A stretch of 64,000 bases of DNA from Bursaphelenchus xylophilus (taxonomy: Eukaryota > Nematoda > Chromadorea > Rhabditida > Aphelenchoididae). The stretch is from the NCBI GenBank assembly GCA_904066235.2, contig CAJFCV020000006.1:1922001-1986000 (forward strand), written 5' to 3'. The notes under the pieces are model-generated. The model was not told the origin of the DNA. It ran no database searches and worked only from the letters and a program-made list of their open reading frames with translations. A program made the position numbers and the translations under genes. Of this stretch, positions 1-10,730 are shown in pieces (the first letter of the stretch is position 1; each line of letters opens with the position of its first letter).

Positions 1-45
1 AAATTCGGGATGGGTAAGAATAATTTATGATTCGTAATAGTGTTC

Positions 46-447
46 TACATAGGTGACTCCATTACAATGGCCATTAGAGTTTGGGAACAGAAGTGGTATG
101 GCGTTTCCTTCTACTTAATGAACCCGCAAAATACCGTAGCCCTACAAATGATGATGTCTGTATTCTCGGGCAACGGTATAGTAGAGTTCCGTTCTCACAA
201 TGGAATTTCATGGGAAAACGAGACCAGCGCGGGTTTTACAGCAAAACAAAACAACCATTTATAAAATGTGACTGTGGTCAATGCTATTGAAGGGTTACTC
301 ATTTATGTGGATGGAGGGAAAGAGATCAAAACATTTACCCATCAAATCGAGTACCCGTGTAAGGAATACGTTTCGCTGTACGCAAACACACATAGCAACG
401 ATGAAGCGTTTATTCACTCTGTTGACGAAAGAAAAAATTGCATTTAG
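46..447 (+). pseudogene. Galectin-like gene fragment with in-frame stop
   Basis: This is the C-terminal galectin-like domain of a secreted lectin related to the genes at 943, 4085 (minus strand) and 5673. After an acceptor-like ACATAG the frame reads GDSITMAIRVWEQKW and continues to ISWENE, which occupies the place of the galectin W-x-x-E motif. A TAA at 262-264 interrupts the frame. Behind it the same frame resumes with a clear homologue of the sister genes (LLIYVDGG, then FTHQIEYPCKEYVSLY, matching the F-x-HR-x-YPYKDY block) and ends at TAG 445-447. There is no frameshift, only the stop. The 5' part of the gene would lie left of the window. I read it as a recently inactivated copy; an unseen small intron around 240-267 is the alternative. 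Confidence 0.55.
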
Positions 448-942
448 CATTCGTGCTGTAACTGGAGAAAATAAATTCATTCAATTTATTGTCAGTGGAA
501 ATCATGCAGTGAATTTTAAGGTTTTGAAGGATCTTTCCATCGAAGCGGTCGTGTGTAGAGGAGTGTCCTTGAACAGGGCGTACACCGAGGCCAGCTCCAC
601 CGCTCCATTGCCACGTCTTTCCCAACAGTTTCTCGAGCTAACTTCCCTTGGTTTCGAATTGATCCAGCATTGACAGTAGGGACTTGAAATCCATTACGAG
701 TAATGGTTGCTGTCCCAGGCAAAGCCTTTAGTGTGCGCGACGGAAATTTATTTCTTATTTCAATCATTACAGAGTTGTTTGAAAACTTTTCTCGTGAATT
801 CGTCGCTATTACAAGCAAAAATAACCCTGAGAATTAGAACATCCGGGATCTTTTATCAACCTGTTATCAATAAAAGTCTTTCATTCTCGAAAAATTTTGA
901 GGCTATTTACTTTTCTTGCCTCTTTGTTGTCATCCCTGTCGC

Positions 943-1858
943 ATGTGTGTTAGAGGCATTGCGATATTTACAGTCTTACTAACTGTCATTCAATGTCTAG
1001 CAGCTCTGAAGGAGGCAAGGCATGCGCTTGAAAGAATTGGTTATGGAGACATCGTGGAGATCGAAGGCCAACTGGAGGACGTGACGCGCCCAAACATAGC
1101 CATTAATTTTTACTACGGGTCTATGAATCAGGGAGTCGTGTACAACGAAACCAAAAAAACGTTGGCAATTGTGATTGACAATGGTAATAAGACGATCTGC
1201 ATACGTAGAAACGAAGATAACGCCGAGCCCAGTTGTTGGGAAGGTTTTGTTTTGCCTTCCTACTTTCAAATAACGATTCAAATTATTGAACAGAATAGAG
1301 TGCGGATTGCCGTGAAGAGTGAAAATTTCGAAACTAGATTTGATAATAATTGCGATTTTACGCAGTCAGTGGAAATATCTGGGGATATCAAAAACCTGAA
1401 TCGCTTCGAAATCAACCATAATCCTCGCCTTCCGATCTTGAGGGCAGTCAGCTTTGGAATGGGTAATTTAACACATTAAAACTATCGTTTTCTTTGCAGG
1501 CAACTTCATTGAGATGCGCTTTGAAGCTGGCAATCAACCAACCTTGATATTTTTGAAGTCACCTTATCATCTCATCTCTCTGGAACTTGTAATCAACCCC
1601 AATGGCGTTGTAGAAATGAATTCGTTGTTGTCGGAGGTTTGGGGAGAAACTCAAAGATTCTATGGTGGTTCAACAGGGAACGAGGATATTATAAAACTGG
1701 TCAACACATTGGACTGTGTTGAGATCTGGAAGGCAAACATCAAGAGGTATTGCTACAAACACCGAGTGGCTTACCCTTATAAAGACTATTCCCTTCTGCA
1801 TGTGGATGTTGGAGAAGGTGGACTGGTCAAAGACATTGTAGAAGGAAGGCAATTTTGA
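943..1858 (+). CDS. Secreted tandem galectin-like protein 1
   Basis: Two exons, 943-1462 and 1500-1858, joined by a 37-bp GT-AG intron in phase 1 (a split GGC glycine codon), give 292 residues. ATG 943 is chosen because it starts a signal peptide (hydrophobic IAIFTVLLTVIQCLAA). Domain 1 runs from GDIVEIEGQLEDV to a beta-strand resembling the galectin end block (VEISGDI), then a linker NHNPRLPILRAVSFGMG shared by all paralogues. Domain 2 has the galectin-type N-x(6)-WGETQR block and an F/Y-x-HR-x-AYPYKDY block. In galectins, W-G-x-E-x-R and H-x-N-P-R contact galactosides; here the W/E/R block is kept but the H-x-N-P-R site reads LELVINPNG, so sugar specificity is uncertain. Probable role: secreted lectin, perhaps innate immune. 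The family call comes from motif reading only. Confidence 0.68.
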
Positions 1859-2632
1859 ACGACTACTCCTTTAAAAAGTTTGAGGCGGAAGGACCGAATT
1901 TTGAGGATTTCCCAACGAGAATTTATGTTCATTGCTCAAATTTGATTATTCTTTCTACATATTTAAGGTTTACCTATGAAAGGGCTTTCTCTACGTTGTA
2001 TAAATCACTTGACTCTTGTGCTCTTGTCTTGGGTTGTTACTAGTTTGTTGGTGTCCACGAAAAGAAATATTAAAAAGGCGAAGACAGGTTGTTTTGAATC
2101 GCGTTTCTTACGGATTGAGAAACCAAATTTCAGAAAAAATTTTCTCTCCTGCTACGGAAACTATGCCGACAACATCGAAGAAACACTGTAAAATAATTAT
2201 TATTGCACACGTAAGAATGCCATAACATATTTTGTTGTTATTGGTACGAGGCGGGAAGGGAATTCTTGAGCTGCTTTTGTATGGTGCGGTCGGCACAATT
2301 TGCGCGGTAAAAATTTTCAATGATTGTGAATATTTTCACTGGCCAATCCGGCTTTTTGGATAGCCATTTATAGGATGTGGCGGCTATTCCAAGCCTTTCA
2401 CAGTTATTCCAAGCTGTTGGCTAGCATGCCTCGCTCAAATGTGCTCATGTTTTGTGACAGATAAGAGGTTGTGTTTAACGTTCGCTCTTATCACCTGTTT
2501 GATTTGTCACGCCAAATGCAAACATTTTAAGCGTTTAGATCCGGTTTCTAATCACATTTTGTTTTAATTACACACAGAAATGACGCTAAATTGCCTGTTC
2601 TTTTTCAACGCCAACAACAAAATACGATGACT
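1859..2632. other. Spacer between convergent galectin-like genes
   Basis: About 770 bp between the stop codons of the galectin-like genes at 943 (+) and 4085 (-). Short open stretches here have no homologous blocks and no splice context. I see no gene, RNA or clear repeat. Confidence 0.5.
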
Positions 2633-4085
2633 CTAGATTTCTCCTTCACCAATGTTTTCAATTATTGTATCTCCCGGATCAACGTAGAGCTGTTTGTATT
2701 CAAGATAGGGGCGTTGAACACGATGTCTGTAGCACTTAATTTCCTCCCCGTCGAGAGAGATTTTGACACAAGCGACTTCGTTGACAACCCTTAGAACATG
2801 CAAGTTGTTTGGATAAATCTTTTTCGAAACTTTTTCCGGAGAACTCTCTGTGTTCGCAAGAAGTGAATCAAAGGAAATGCTGCCCTCCGCAACGTCGACC
2901 AAGATCCACAGCGAAATGAAGTTCTGGTGGTTCTGGAAGTAGATGTTTAGCGATCCCGATGAACTTGTTGAAAACGTTATGTCCACAACCCTGCCTGAAA
3001 AAAGCTTTACTTTAAGATAAGGGTAATGACTGCGTTATGATCAGGTTTTCATGAAATTTACCCCAATTTTAGAATTATTTTTTTCCAGACAGGGCAGGGA
3101 CCGGGCTTCGGATATTCCGGAAAGGGCCGGGCCAACCTTTTCTGGATCCGCGCTTGGGCTTCACCTAATTTTTCTGGGGCCGGGCTTCGGATTCAATATT
3201 AGAGATTTTAGGCCCAATCCTTTCCATGAAAAGAAAAATTTTGTCTTGAAACGAAAAATGGGATGTCAATTTTGGCATTATGCAACAAGATGTAATTGTG
3301 GCTCTATGGGGATCAAAAAGGCTTTTTGCTGCTCAAAATGTTTTCTGGCAACGATAAAACGAGTCAAAGAACAATGCCAAAATATTGCCAAAACGGCGGG
3401 AAAATTGCAATTCAAAATTATTGGAAAAAAAATTTTATGGTCCGAGATTTTTCGAACTGATACATGGGCAAAGTATGTTCAAAATCTAAAGAAAATCGGA
3501 GCGTCGCACTTGGAGTACTTCCCTTGTTAGCTAAAATAGGTGACAAAAGAAGATACCTGTGCTCAGATTCACATCCCTCAAAATTGGAAGTCTGGCTGAA
3601 TGGTCGATTTTGAAGGTCGATAAGCTTTCAATGTCTCCTGAGAATTCCACCACCTGGCTCGATTTCATGTCCACAATTACATCAATTGGCTTCTTCTTAT
3701 TGAAGGTGAACCGAATTCCCTTTTTATCTTCGTATAAACGAAACCCAACAGTAATGGAAAACAGCTCTCCGCCAGCTAGACGAAAGCCTTTTGCGGTCTG
3801 AAGAACTGTCCAATTGCCGTCTTTTTCTCTCATAAAGCAAATGTTGTCCTTGCCGTCCATGACAATCGACAAGGCGATTGGATGATCATAATAAGAAGTA
3901 TTTTGATCCAATCCATGATCGAAAAAATTTACTTGTATTTTGGGTTGATGAACGTCATCAACAACACCGTTGATGATGACTTTGTCGCCGGTTTGAAGCG
4001 TCTCCAACGCCGTTCGTATTTGCGTTTCCATATCCGCAAAAACCGCATGCAAGAAAAGAAAGACCAAGTGTTTGGCAAACGACAT
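2633..4085 (-). CDS. Secreted tandem galectin-like protein 2
   Basis: Minus-strand two-exon gene. Exon 1 is 4085-3562 approximately (donor after STG, CACAG/GTATCT); exon 2 begins at about 2993 after TTTTTTTCAG and ends at 2633. The split glycine codon is in the same phase and position as in the gene at 943. The product has a signal peptide (LVFLFLHAVFA), domain 1 with GDKVIINGVVDDV and VEFSGDI, the family linker DHSARLPILRDVNLSTG, and domain 2 ending ..CYRHRVQRPYLEYKQLYVDPG. The domain 2 block that holds the W-G-x-E motif in its neighbour reads LLANTESSPEKV, so the galectin tryptophan is lost. The intron of roughly 570 bp carries a GC-rich GGGCCGGGCTTCGG stretch (3095-3200) and the end of a dispersed repeat (3495-3530). 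Inverted relative to its paralogues. Confidence 0.66.
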
Positions 4086-4769
4086 ATTGAAGATGTCAGA
4101 TGACCAATATCAATGCTGTAATAAATACAATTGTTTTTTTTTGGTAGTAAAATTTGATAATTTCTTATCGGTCTTCTGCAATTAGCGCTCCCACACATTA
4201 TTTTTGAATTCTTAAGGACTTGTGACAGCCTTGAAATGACCGAATTCTGAAGCCTTTATATACTCCAACGCCAAGTCATATGAAACCCTTTTGTCGTAAG
4301 GTTTTTTCCTTGTATGGTTTGCAAAAGTTTTTCCGTAAGGTCAGATCAATGAGAGCTTTTTTGTTTTCAGTGTTATACCCTTGGCCACGTTTTACAAGGT
4401 GGTAAAAGTCCCTTGTTCTGGCCACAACTTATAACTTTGCGGAAACTGGTCAGAATTAGCCCAAATTTGGCGTGCAGACTCATCGTTTCATCGTTGTCAA
4501 TGGACAGTGGATTTAGTTAAAACTATACAGCGACTATAGTAATTCAGTGCCAACTAGGTCGAAGCCTTTTTTCCTAACCTTAGTTCCCAAGTTTGGCCGC
4601 AGTTCGCAGAGTACCTTCGTTGTGGCCAGAATAAGGAACTATCTCCCTATCTCCTACAAAGTTTTGATAAACCTTAATAAGTTTCCCTCGCGCGAAGTGG
4701 GTAACACTCACTTTTTCCGACGCTGATAATCCTTTCCAATTGTTGGCGACTTCACTGAAACGATTGGGC
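4086..4769. other. Spacer upstream of two galectin-like genes
   Basis: Upstream region of the minus-strand galectin-like gene. I looked on the + strand for a signal-peptide exon for the gene at 5673 (expected: hydrophobic leader followed by a GD-x-V-x-I-x-G strand) and did not find one. There is a short inverted similarity (GTTCTGGCCACAACTT near 4416 against TTGTGGCCAGAATAAGGAAC near 4620). Otherwise featureless. Confidence 0.4.
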
Positions 4770-5590
4770 CCGGTTTTGTCCCCACCCCGGTTTTGTCCCC
4801 AAGACGGTTTTGTCCCCAGGACGTTTTTGTCCCCACTTTTTTCGAGCCTTTTTGTCCCCAGACCGGTTTTGTCTCCAGGACGGTTTTGTCCCCAAGACGT
4901 TTTTGTCCCCACTTTTTTTATTTTTTTGTCCCCACACCGGTTTTGTCCCCAGGACGTTTTTGTCCCCAAGTTGAATAGTGTGATTAAAAATTATGCATTC
5001 AAATGTTAATGCTGTTGGTTTGGTGCACAGTACTGCTCAAACAACATTTTCTTAGCGCTTGGTACTGTATAGTACAGGGTGGTACTATATAGCACGAGGT
5101 AAAAATTGAGCTATAACGCGTGAATGATGTTGTTTTGGTATGCAGTACTGATCAGACGTTCATTTTGTGCAAAAACAAATTCGTGCTATATAGTACCAAG
5201 TGCTAAAACACATTTTTGAGAACTACTGGGCTTCAAACCCATAGCATTGACGTGTTATGGCTTAATTTTTACCTCGTGCTATATAGTACCACCTTGTACT
5301 ATATAGTACCAAGTGCTAAGAACATGTTGTTTGAGCAGTACTGTGCACCAAACCAACAGCATTAACATCTGAATGCATAATTTTTAATCGTACTATCCAG
5401 CTTGGGGACAAAAACGTCCTGGGGACAAAACCGGTGTGGGGACAAAAAAATAAAAAAAGTGGGGACAAAACCGTCATGGGAACAAAACCGATCTGGGGAC
5501 AAAAAGGCTCGAAAAAAGGGGGGACAAAAACGTCCTGGGGACAAAACCGTCTTGGGGACAAAACCGGTGTGGGGACAAAAACGTCCACTG
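4770..5590. mobile_element. Palindromic element with GGTTTTGTCCCC tandem arms
   Basis: An 820-bp foldback. The left arm (about 4770-4970) is a tandem array of 17-18 bp units around TTTTGTCCCC; the right arm (about 5402-5588) is its reverse complement (GGGGACAAAA). Inside the arrays lies a longer inverted repeat built on the palindrome GTACTATATAGTAC and variants (for example TGCACAGTACTGCTCAAACAAC near 5020 against its complement near 5325). The arrays read FCPQDVFVP in all frames, which is translation of the repeat, not a gene. It lies just upstream of the first recognisable exon of the galectin-like gene at 5673. A related element with different arm units lies at 51590-52440. Confidence 0.75.
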
Positions 5591-5672
5591 CGCACTGGAA
5601 ACCGCCAATTCTTTCTCACGAATTTGCATAGAACCAACTGACAAAGCCTTCATCAATTTCCCCTAATTTCAG

Positions 5673-7186
5673 AAGTCGGTGTCTCCCGCTCCTGAAAATA
5701 TTTCTATCAATCCCTCCGGAGTCTTTGAACTGGCGCTGTTTCACAATGCCCTTGATTTCTACAAAGGTCTGAACCGCGACACCAAAGTTCTCCTTGTCAC
5801 TGTGGACTTCCGTTCAGGATCGTGTAGCATTTCGCTACCGCACGATGATTCAACACCTATTGATTGCCAAATAGAACAACGTAAGATGCCATTTGGAATT
5901 GAGGTGCGTTTCCGAAGGTACAAAGAGGTAGAGTTTGTGGAAGTCTCGTCGAAAGAGTTGGGAATTTTCGAGGTCGTGAATAAAACGTTGCCACTTGTAC
6001 AAGCGGTAGAAGTAACAGGAGATGGATTGAAAGTTGCAAACTTCGAGATCGACCACAACGCTCGGTTACCGATTTTGCGAAATGTTAAATTTGGAATGGG
6101 TGAGTTAGAGAAACTAGCCACGACAAACTGAGATAAGGTCCGGTGAAATGGATTGGCAATTCGCGCGAAAAAACATTTTGTCGAGGAAGAACTAGTGATT
6201 TCTTGAGGCGAGAGAGTACATTTTGCGTGTCTTTTCTCCTGTCTTCCATGCAAAATCAAGCCGAAGTGTAAAAAACCGATAGCGAAGAGTCTATTCGGGT
6301 CACAGGAGTCCTCAGTTTGGCGTGCGACCCCGTTCAATCTTTTGCATACTTTGAGACCTACTAAAGTACAAAATAGATAGTTATGTGGACCTGAAAGCCT
6401 TTTGAGGAGAGTCTTTTTTATCTTTACTACATTTGAACATTTGAAAAAAAATTATTACACTCTTACACATGTACGTTAATAGAGCCTTTATGTCAACGGG
6501 ACACGGTACAAATTAGGTGAGGACGGTAAAAAGGGTCGACAGTTTGCCTCATGCACAGCCGAACGAGCCCTGCTCGTTTCACAATAGGTCTCAAAATATA
6601 CGGCTGCAGATTTGCTCATAAAAGAATTTTTTACACTTTACATCTTTTTGACACAACACTTTCAATAGGCTCTAAGCATACATAAAGTTGAGGTCATGAT
6701 ACGGGACCCCCCAGTTTTTGGAAGCCCCCACGGTTAATATTGCTCGTTTCAGGCGACTTCATCGAATTCGATTTCACCACCGCTTATGATTTTACGACCT
6801 TTTACTTAAATGGCCGATGCCGAGATACAATACCGCTTCAGATACTTGTAGAACCAAGAAACAACGTTATTACTCTTAACGCATATAACAAGACCGAATG
6901 GGGAGAAGAAATAAACGCTTTACACATAACAGAATTGGACACCAAGTACATCATGAGGCTTGTAAATATGCCTCAGGGTATCTTCGTTTATATTGATGGA
7001 GAAAATGTGCACACTTTCAAACATAGAACCAAGTACCCGTACAAGGATTATGTGGAATTATATTCGGATCCCTGGCGTGGCTCTATTAACCGCATAACAT
7101 ACGGTAGCGGGGCTCCACAAAAGTCTGACCGTAGGTTCAAGCCAGAGAACCGGTTAAGTTCAAGTTCCAAAAGGTTTGAACTCTGA
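5673..7186 (+). CDS. Tandem galectin-like protein 3, 5' exon missing
   Basis: Two exons can be read: 5673-6099 after TTTCAG, and 6753-7186 after GTTTCAG, joined in phase 1 through a split GGC glycine exactly as in the paralogues. The first begins inside domain 1 (FELALFHNALDFYKGL aligns with the paralogue's INFYYGS region), passes VEVTGDGL and the linker DHNARLPILRNVKFGMG. The second holds domain 2 with NAYNKTEWGEEI (galectin W-G-x-E retained), a VEPRNN segment at the H-x-N-P-R position, and TFKHRTKYPYKDYVELYSDP, then a basic/serine tail. The signal peptide and first strand of domain 1 are absent. An 820-bp palindromic element ends only 80 bp upstream of exon 5673, so the 5' end may have been disrupted, or a distant exon was missed. 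The 653-bp intron (6100-6752) holds nothing I recognise. Confidence 0.55.
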
Positions 7187-7403
7187 CGTCTAGTTTAGGC
7201 TGAAATTGACCCTAATTAATCATTGTGGTCTGTGCCGTTTGACATGTCCTATTCATTCCATGCGAGCAAGGAAACAAAGATTCAACTAATACAATGCTAA
7301 TTTTGTATTTCCTTGTTGGCTTATTTTTACCGCAGATGAAGACAACTACCGTGATGTAAAATATTTGTACACCATGGTTTATTCATCATACTAGTCCTTC
7401 CGG

Positions 7404-7560
7404 AAAGTCGCCTGACTGATTTTTGGTGCTTGCACTGCGCGAAAAAAGTCAGGGTGCGAGCGACAGCCCCAAAAAGCCTATTGCACGGTGCAAAAAGCCT
7501 AAAATTGCGCAGTGCGAAGTGAAATTTTGTTTTCGCCGATTTCAGTTCCGCACGGTGCAA
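7404..7560. repeat. GCACNGTGC-type dispersed repeat
   Basis: Contains several copies of the palindromic core TGCACGGTGCA or degenerate forms (GCACTGCGC, GCGCAGTGCG) and the block GTGCGAGCGACAGCCC. The same block recurs at 50840-50870 (inverted) and 51197-51225, so this is one member of a dispersed family also seen near 9895-9945, 10160-10225, 18165-18245, 31460-31545, 33675-33730, 34230-34345 and 37990-38040. Confidence 0.6.
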
Positions 7561-8590
7561 ACTTATCAGGATTTTTTGTCTCGACGTGTATAAACTACAA
7601 ATAAAGTCTTTTTTCTGGAAGCTAATTTAAACTTCCAGGGTGCTGTAGTATTCTTGGAATCCAATTTGCAACTTTTATTGTTTTCATAAATACAAATAAA
7701 CATAAAACTAATTTATTGTCCGCTTTTTTATTTGCTCCGGAACCCCATCCCATAAGGACAGTCTAATTTTGAGTTGGAGGAATACGGTAATTCCGCAATA
7801 AAAGAAAAAGGGTTTGTTTACAAGAACGTGTCCCTATTTTTGATGTTTCGCCCGCGTAATTAATTTTCATTACTTCACTTCCTTGAACCCAAATTTTTTG
7901 TGAGTGCTCTGGAGAGTACTCACTTTAAAATGCAGACATTCTTTGTCTGCATTTTTCCGCTGTCAATCGTCTTTGGATATATCCAAAAAGGTCCGAGACC
8001 AGTTTGACATCCCAATCTTCTCATATATTAGTGCAAATTTTGCATGAACATTGAATTTTTGCTCATTTGGTGGTCATTTTCATTCGACGACTAATTAGTC
8101 ATGCCAATGTTTTGGTTCTTCCCGAGCTCCTTTTTAGGCAAAATTACTACCTTTACAGTACTATTTAAGAAAAACAAAACAAGAAAAAAATTTTTTGCGG
8201 GCCTTTTTGGCTCTTACGTTCCACTACAATTACGGTTTTTTAAATAAATACTGTGATAATCACTAAATTTGTGGATAATTTTGACTCGCTCTCTTTGAGC
8301 GATGTAGCGGGCTCATCTCTCTTTATGGATGCAGCGGAAGTATATACGTGGTTGTATTTTTAATTGGATACGAAAACTCAGCAAGGGTGCAGGTCGGTTC
8401 ATAACATGGAAACATCTTTTGGAAGGCTGTTGAAAATAGTGTTGCCCGAGCGCTGCTCGGAAGCCAAGCTGAAAGTTACCCAATATGTACTGTATTCCGT
8501 GGCTATTATATCTAAAAAAATCTTTAAAAACCAATCGTGTCCTGGCATTGCGTTTTATTTTCATTGACAACCCCTACGTTAGCTTAAGAC
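7561..8590. other. Gene-free AT-rich stretch
   Basis: No convincing coding exon. The stretch 8531-8580 (CCAATCG..GCGTTTTATTTTCATTG) is similar, inverted, to 10976-11010, so it is part of an older repeat into which the hAT-like element at 8591 has inserted. Confidence 0.4.
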
Positions 8591-9012
8591 CAGAGATTGC
8601 CACGGCTCCGAGGCCGGCTCTTGGCTCCGGCTCTGAGCGGCTCCGGCTCCGAGCCGGGAGCCAGAGCCGGAGCCGGGAATTTTGGGTACGGCTCCGGCTC
8701 CCGAGCCCAAAGTCGGAGCCAGGTTTCTCAGCGTTCAAAAAAGTAAAAATTCCATAATCTTGTTAAACCAAACTGCTTAAAAAATACTGGTAAAGATGTG
8801 ATGCATACTGCAAAAGCGTTGGATGTGTGATCTCTGGCACTAATAACTTTTTATTTCGAAAAATATTTTTAAATTTTTTTTGGATTGGAGCCGGGATTCG
8901 GAGCCGAAGACCTTTTTAAATTTTTCATGGGAGCCGGAGCTGCAAATTTGGTCTCGGCTCCGGTTCTGGGAGCTAAGAGCCGGAGCCGAAATTTTGACCG
9001 TGGCAATCTCTG
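8591..9012. mobile_element. hAT-like non-autonomous element, 8-bp TSD
   Basis: The ends are CAGAGATTGCCACGG and CCGTGGCAATCTCTG (15-bp terminal inverted repeats). The element is flanked on both sides by the 8-bp direct repeat CTTAAGAC (8583-8590 and 9013-9020). An 8-bp target duplication with a CARNG-type terminus is the hallmark of the hAT superfamily. The 422-bp interior is made of CCGGCTC/GAGCCGG low-complexity inverted repeats and has no transposase. Recently inserted, as both the TSD and the TIRs are perfect. Confidence 0.82.
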
Positions 9013-9020
9013 CTTAAGAC

Positions 9021-10730
9021 AACATACTCATAATTTCGAATTGAACTATTCCGGGCCGATAATGGGCCGGGCCGAGACGTCGGCCCGATAGACGGGCTGT
9101 TTTTTCCCTATGCTCAAAACCCGGCCAGGGAGCCATGTCTATTTACCATTTTCAGCCAGCATTAAGAGAATAAATAAGTATTGTCAAAAGATAGTCCTTC
9201 CAAAAAAACCGCGATATTGGCTATAGAAAAAATTTTCCCCAAAATTTCAAAACATATCGCAGACATAGAGGTGACGTTCAAGATACGTCACGACAAACAA
9301 AAATACGGCAGAATTTAATTAAACTTTTATACAGTATAAGCACATTACTTCCTACAGACCCGACACCCGGAACCGCATTTTTTCAATTTTTGATGCGCAA
9401 AACGTCTACCTGCGTATTCAAGTCCACAGTAAACTTTCTTATAACTACAAGAAAAATTATGATAATTGTTTCTTGTTTTTGTTCAATTACGATACCTAAA
9501 ACACTAATATGTATTTTCTAAGTACCCGAACACAGACCATTGGATTTGCTCAAAACAGAAGAAGGAGAAAGTTTTAGTTGAACGGAAGTGAAGCCCACGA
9601 ATTTTTTTCGTACTCCAGTGGAACCGGGCTAGGGTAATCGCGCGATGTTAGAAATAGGTTTGAAATTTTTCATCCAAAAATTTATAGAAAAGTGTCGTAT
9701 TCCGTTCAATTTGGACCAAAAAAATTTCTGTCGTTTTGCAAAGCTATAGCCAGCAGTCCAGCTTACAAATTGTTATAAAACCCATTCCAAATTTGTGTCA
9801 AGTTTCATCAAAGTCTGAGCGTCGCATTTGGGGTACTCCCCTGATCCTTTGTAGTATTGGGATTTTCACAAATTTCCTGGACATTTTTTTGCCTTTGCGC
9901 ACCGTGCAAACCTCAAAAAGGCCGATTGCACGGTGCAGATTTTTGAGCAAACCTGTTACAGCCCCGGCTGGTGTAGCGGAGGGGGTACTGTACATTAAAT
10001 TATGATACTCGGTCTCCTTCCCAAAAACGGGGGCCGATACGACTGATTCTCCTCTCTTCTTTTCCGGGTCTGTAATAGTAAACTCCTGTTATGACGAGCC
10101 TGCGCCGTAACAAACCCACAGCGGCGCAGTTGAGAAAAGCTTAGGTCGCAGCGATATTTCATATGCACAGTGCAAAACCAAAAAAAGATTGCAAGAACTC
10201 GCGAATTTTTGCGCACGATGCGGCCCGTGACAAATGCCTAGGCACTTTGTGAAAATGCAAATAGCTCCGGAATTTGCCCCACTCTCGGTCAATATTGGGT
10301 TGAAGAAATTAATTGAGTCGTTGCACTCAATTATCTCTTTTTTCACAAATTTATCCATCATCTGCAGAAAAAATAACTTTCTAACACTAAAAAACTCGAT
10401 TTTCTTTGTAAAATTTTTCGTGTCGAGACCCAAAAATCGCCCGTCCAAACCAATGAACTTGTCCTTGAATTCACGTCCAGCTCAAACTTACAGCTTCGAG
10501 CATGCACTTGTTGAATTCGCTAGTTTACATTTCCGTTCGAACTTTTGCGGAGCGTTCCACAAAAGGTCGACGGCTAGGACTATAATTACTCCCATGGGAG
10601 GAGTTTGCATTTGTCTTTTGTAGTATTATTAAAATTTTATTGTTCACATGTAAGAGAACATTCGATGACAGCTTTTAGACTATAAATCGGGATATATCAA
10701 TTTACAGGAGCTATTATTTTTACGTGAACC
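9021..10730. other. Repeat-derived gene-free region
   Basis: No gene seen. At 9131-9141 AGCCATGTCTA is the same terminus as the hAT-like element at 10832-11477, preceded by GGGCCGGGCCG-rich sequence, so a truncated relative ends here. At 9810-9840 lies the dispersed terminus CTGAGCGTCGCATTTGGGGTA. Copies of the GCACNGTGC palindrome occur near 9900-9945 and 10165-10225. Confidence 0.45.

Noticed and set aside
2591..2794. Plus-strand frame of 67 codons
   Set aside because: Antisense to the second exon of the minus-strand galectin-like gene, whose frame carries the family blocks.
4580..5637. Long open frames reading FCPQDVFVP or WGQNRPGDK repeats on both strands
   Set aside because: They are translations of the mirrored TTTTGTCCCC arrays; open in several frames at once, with no conservation pattern of protein.
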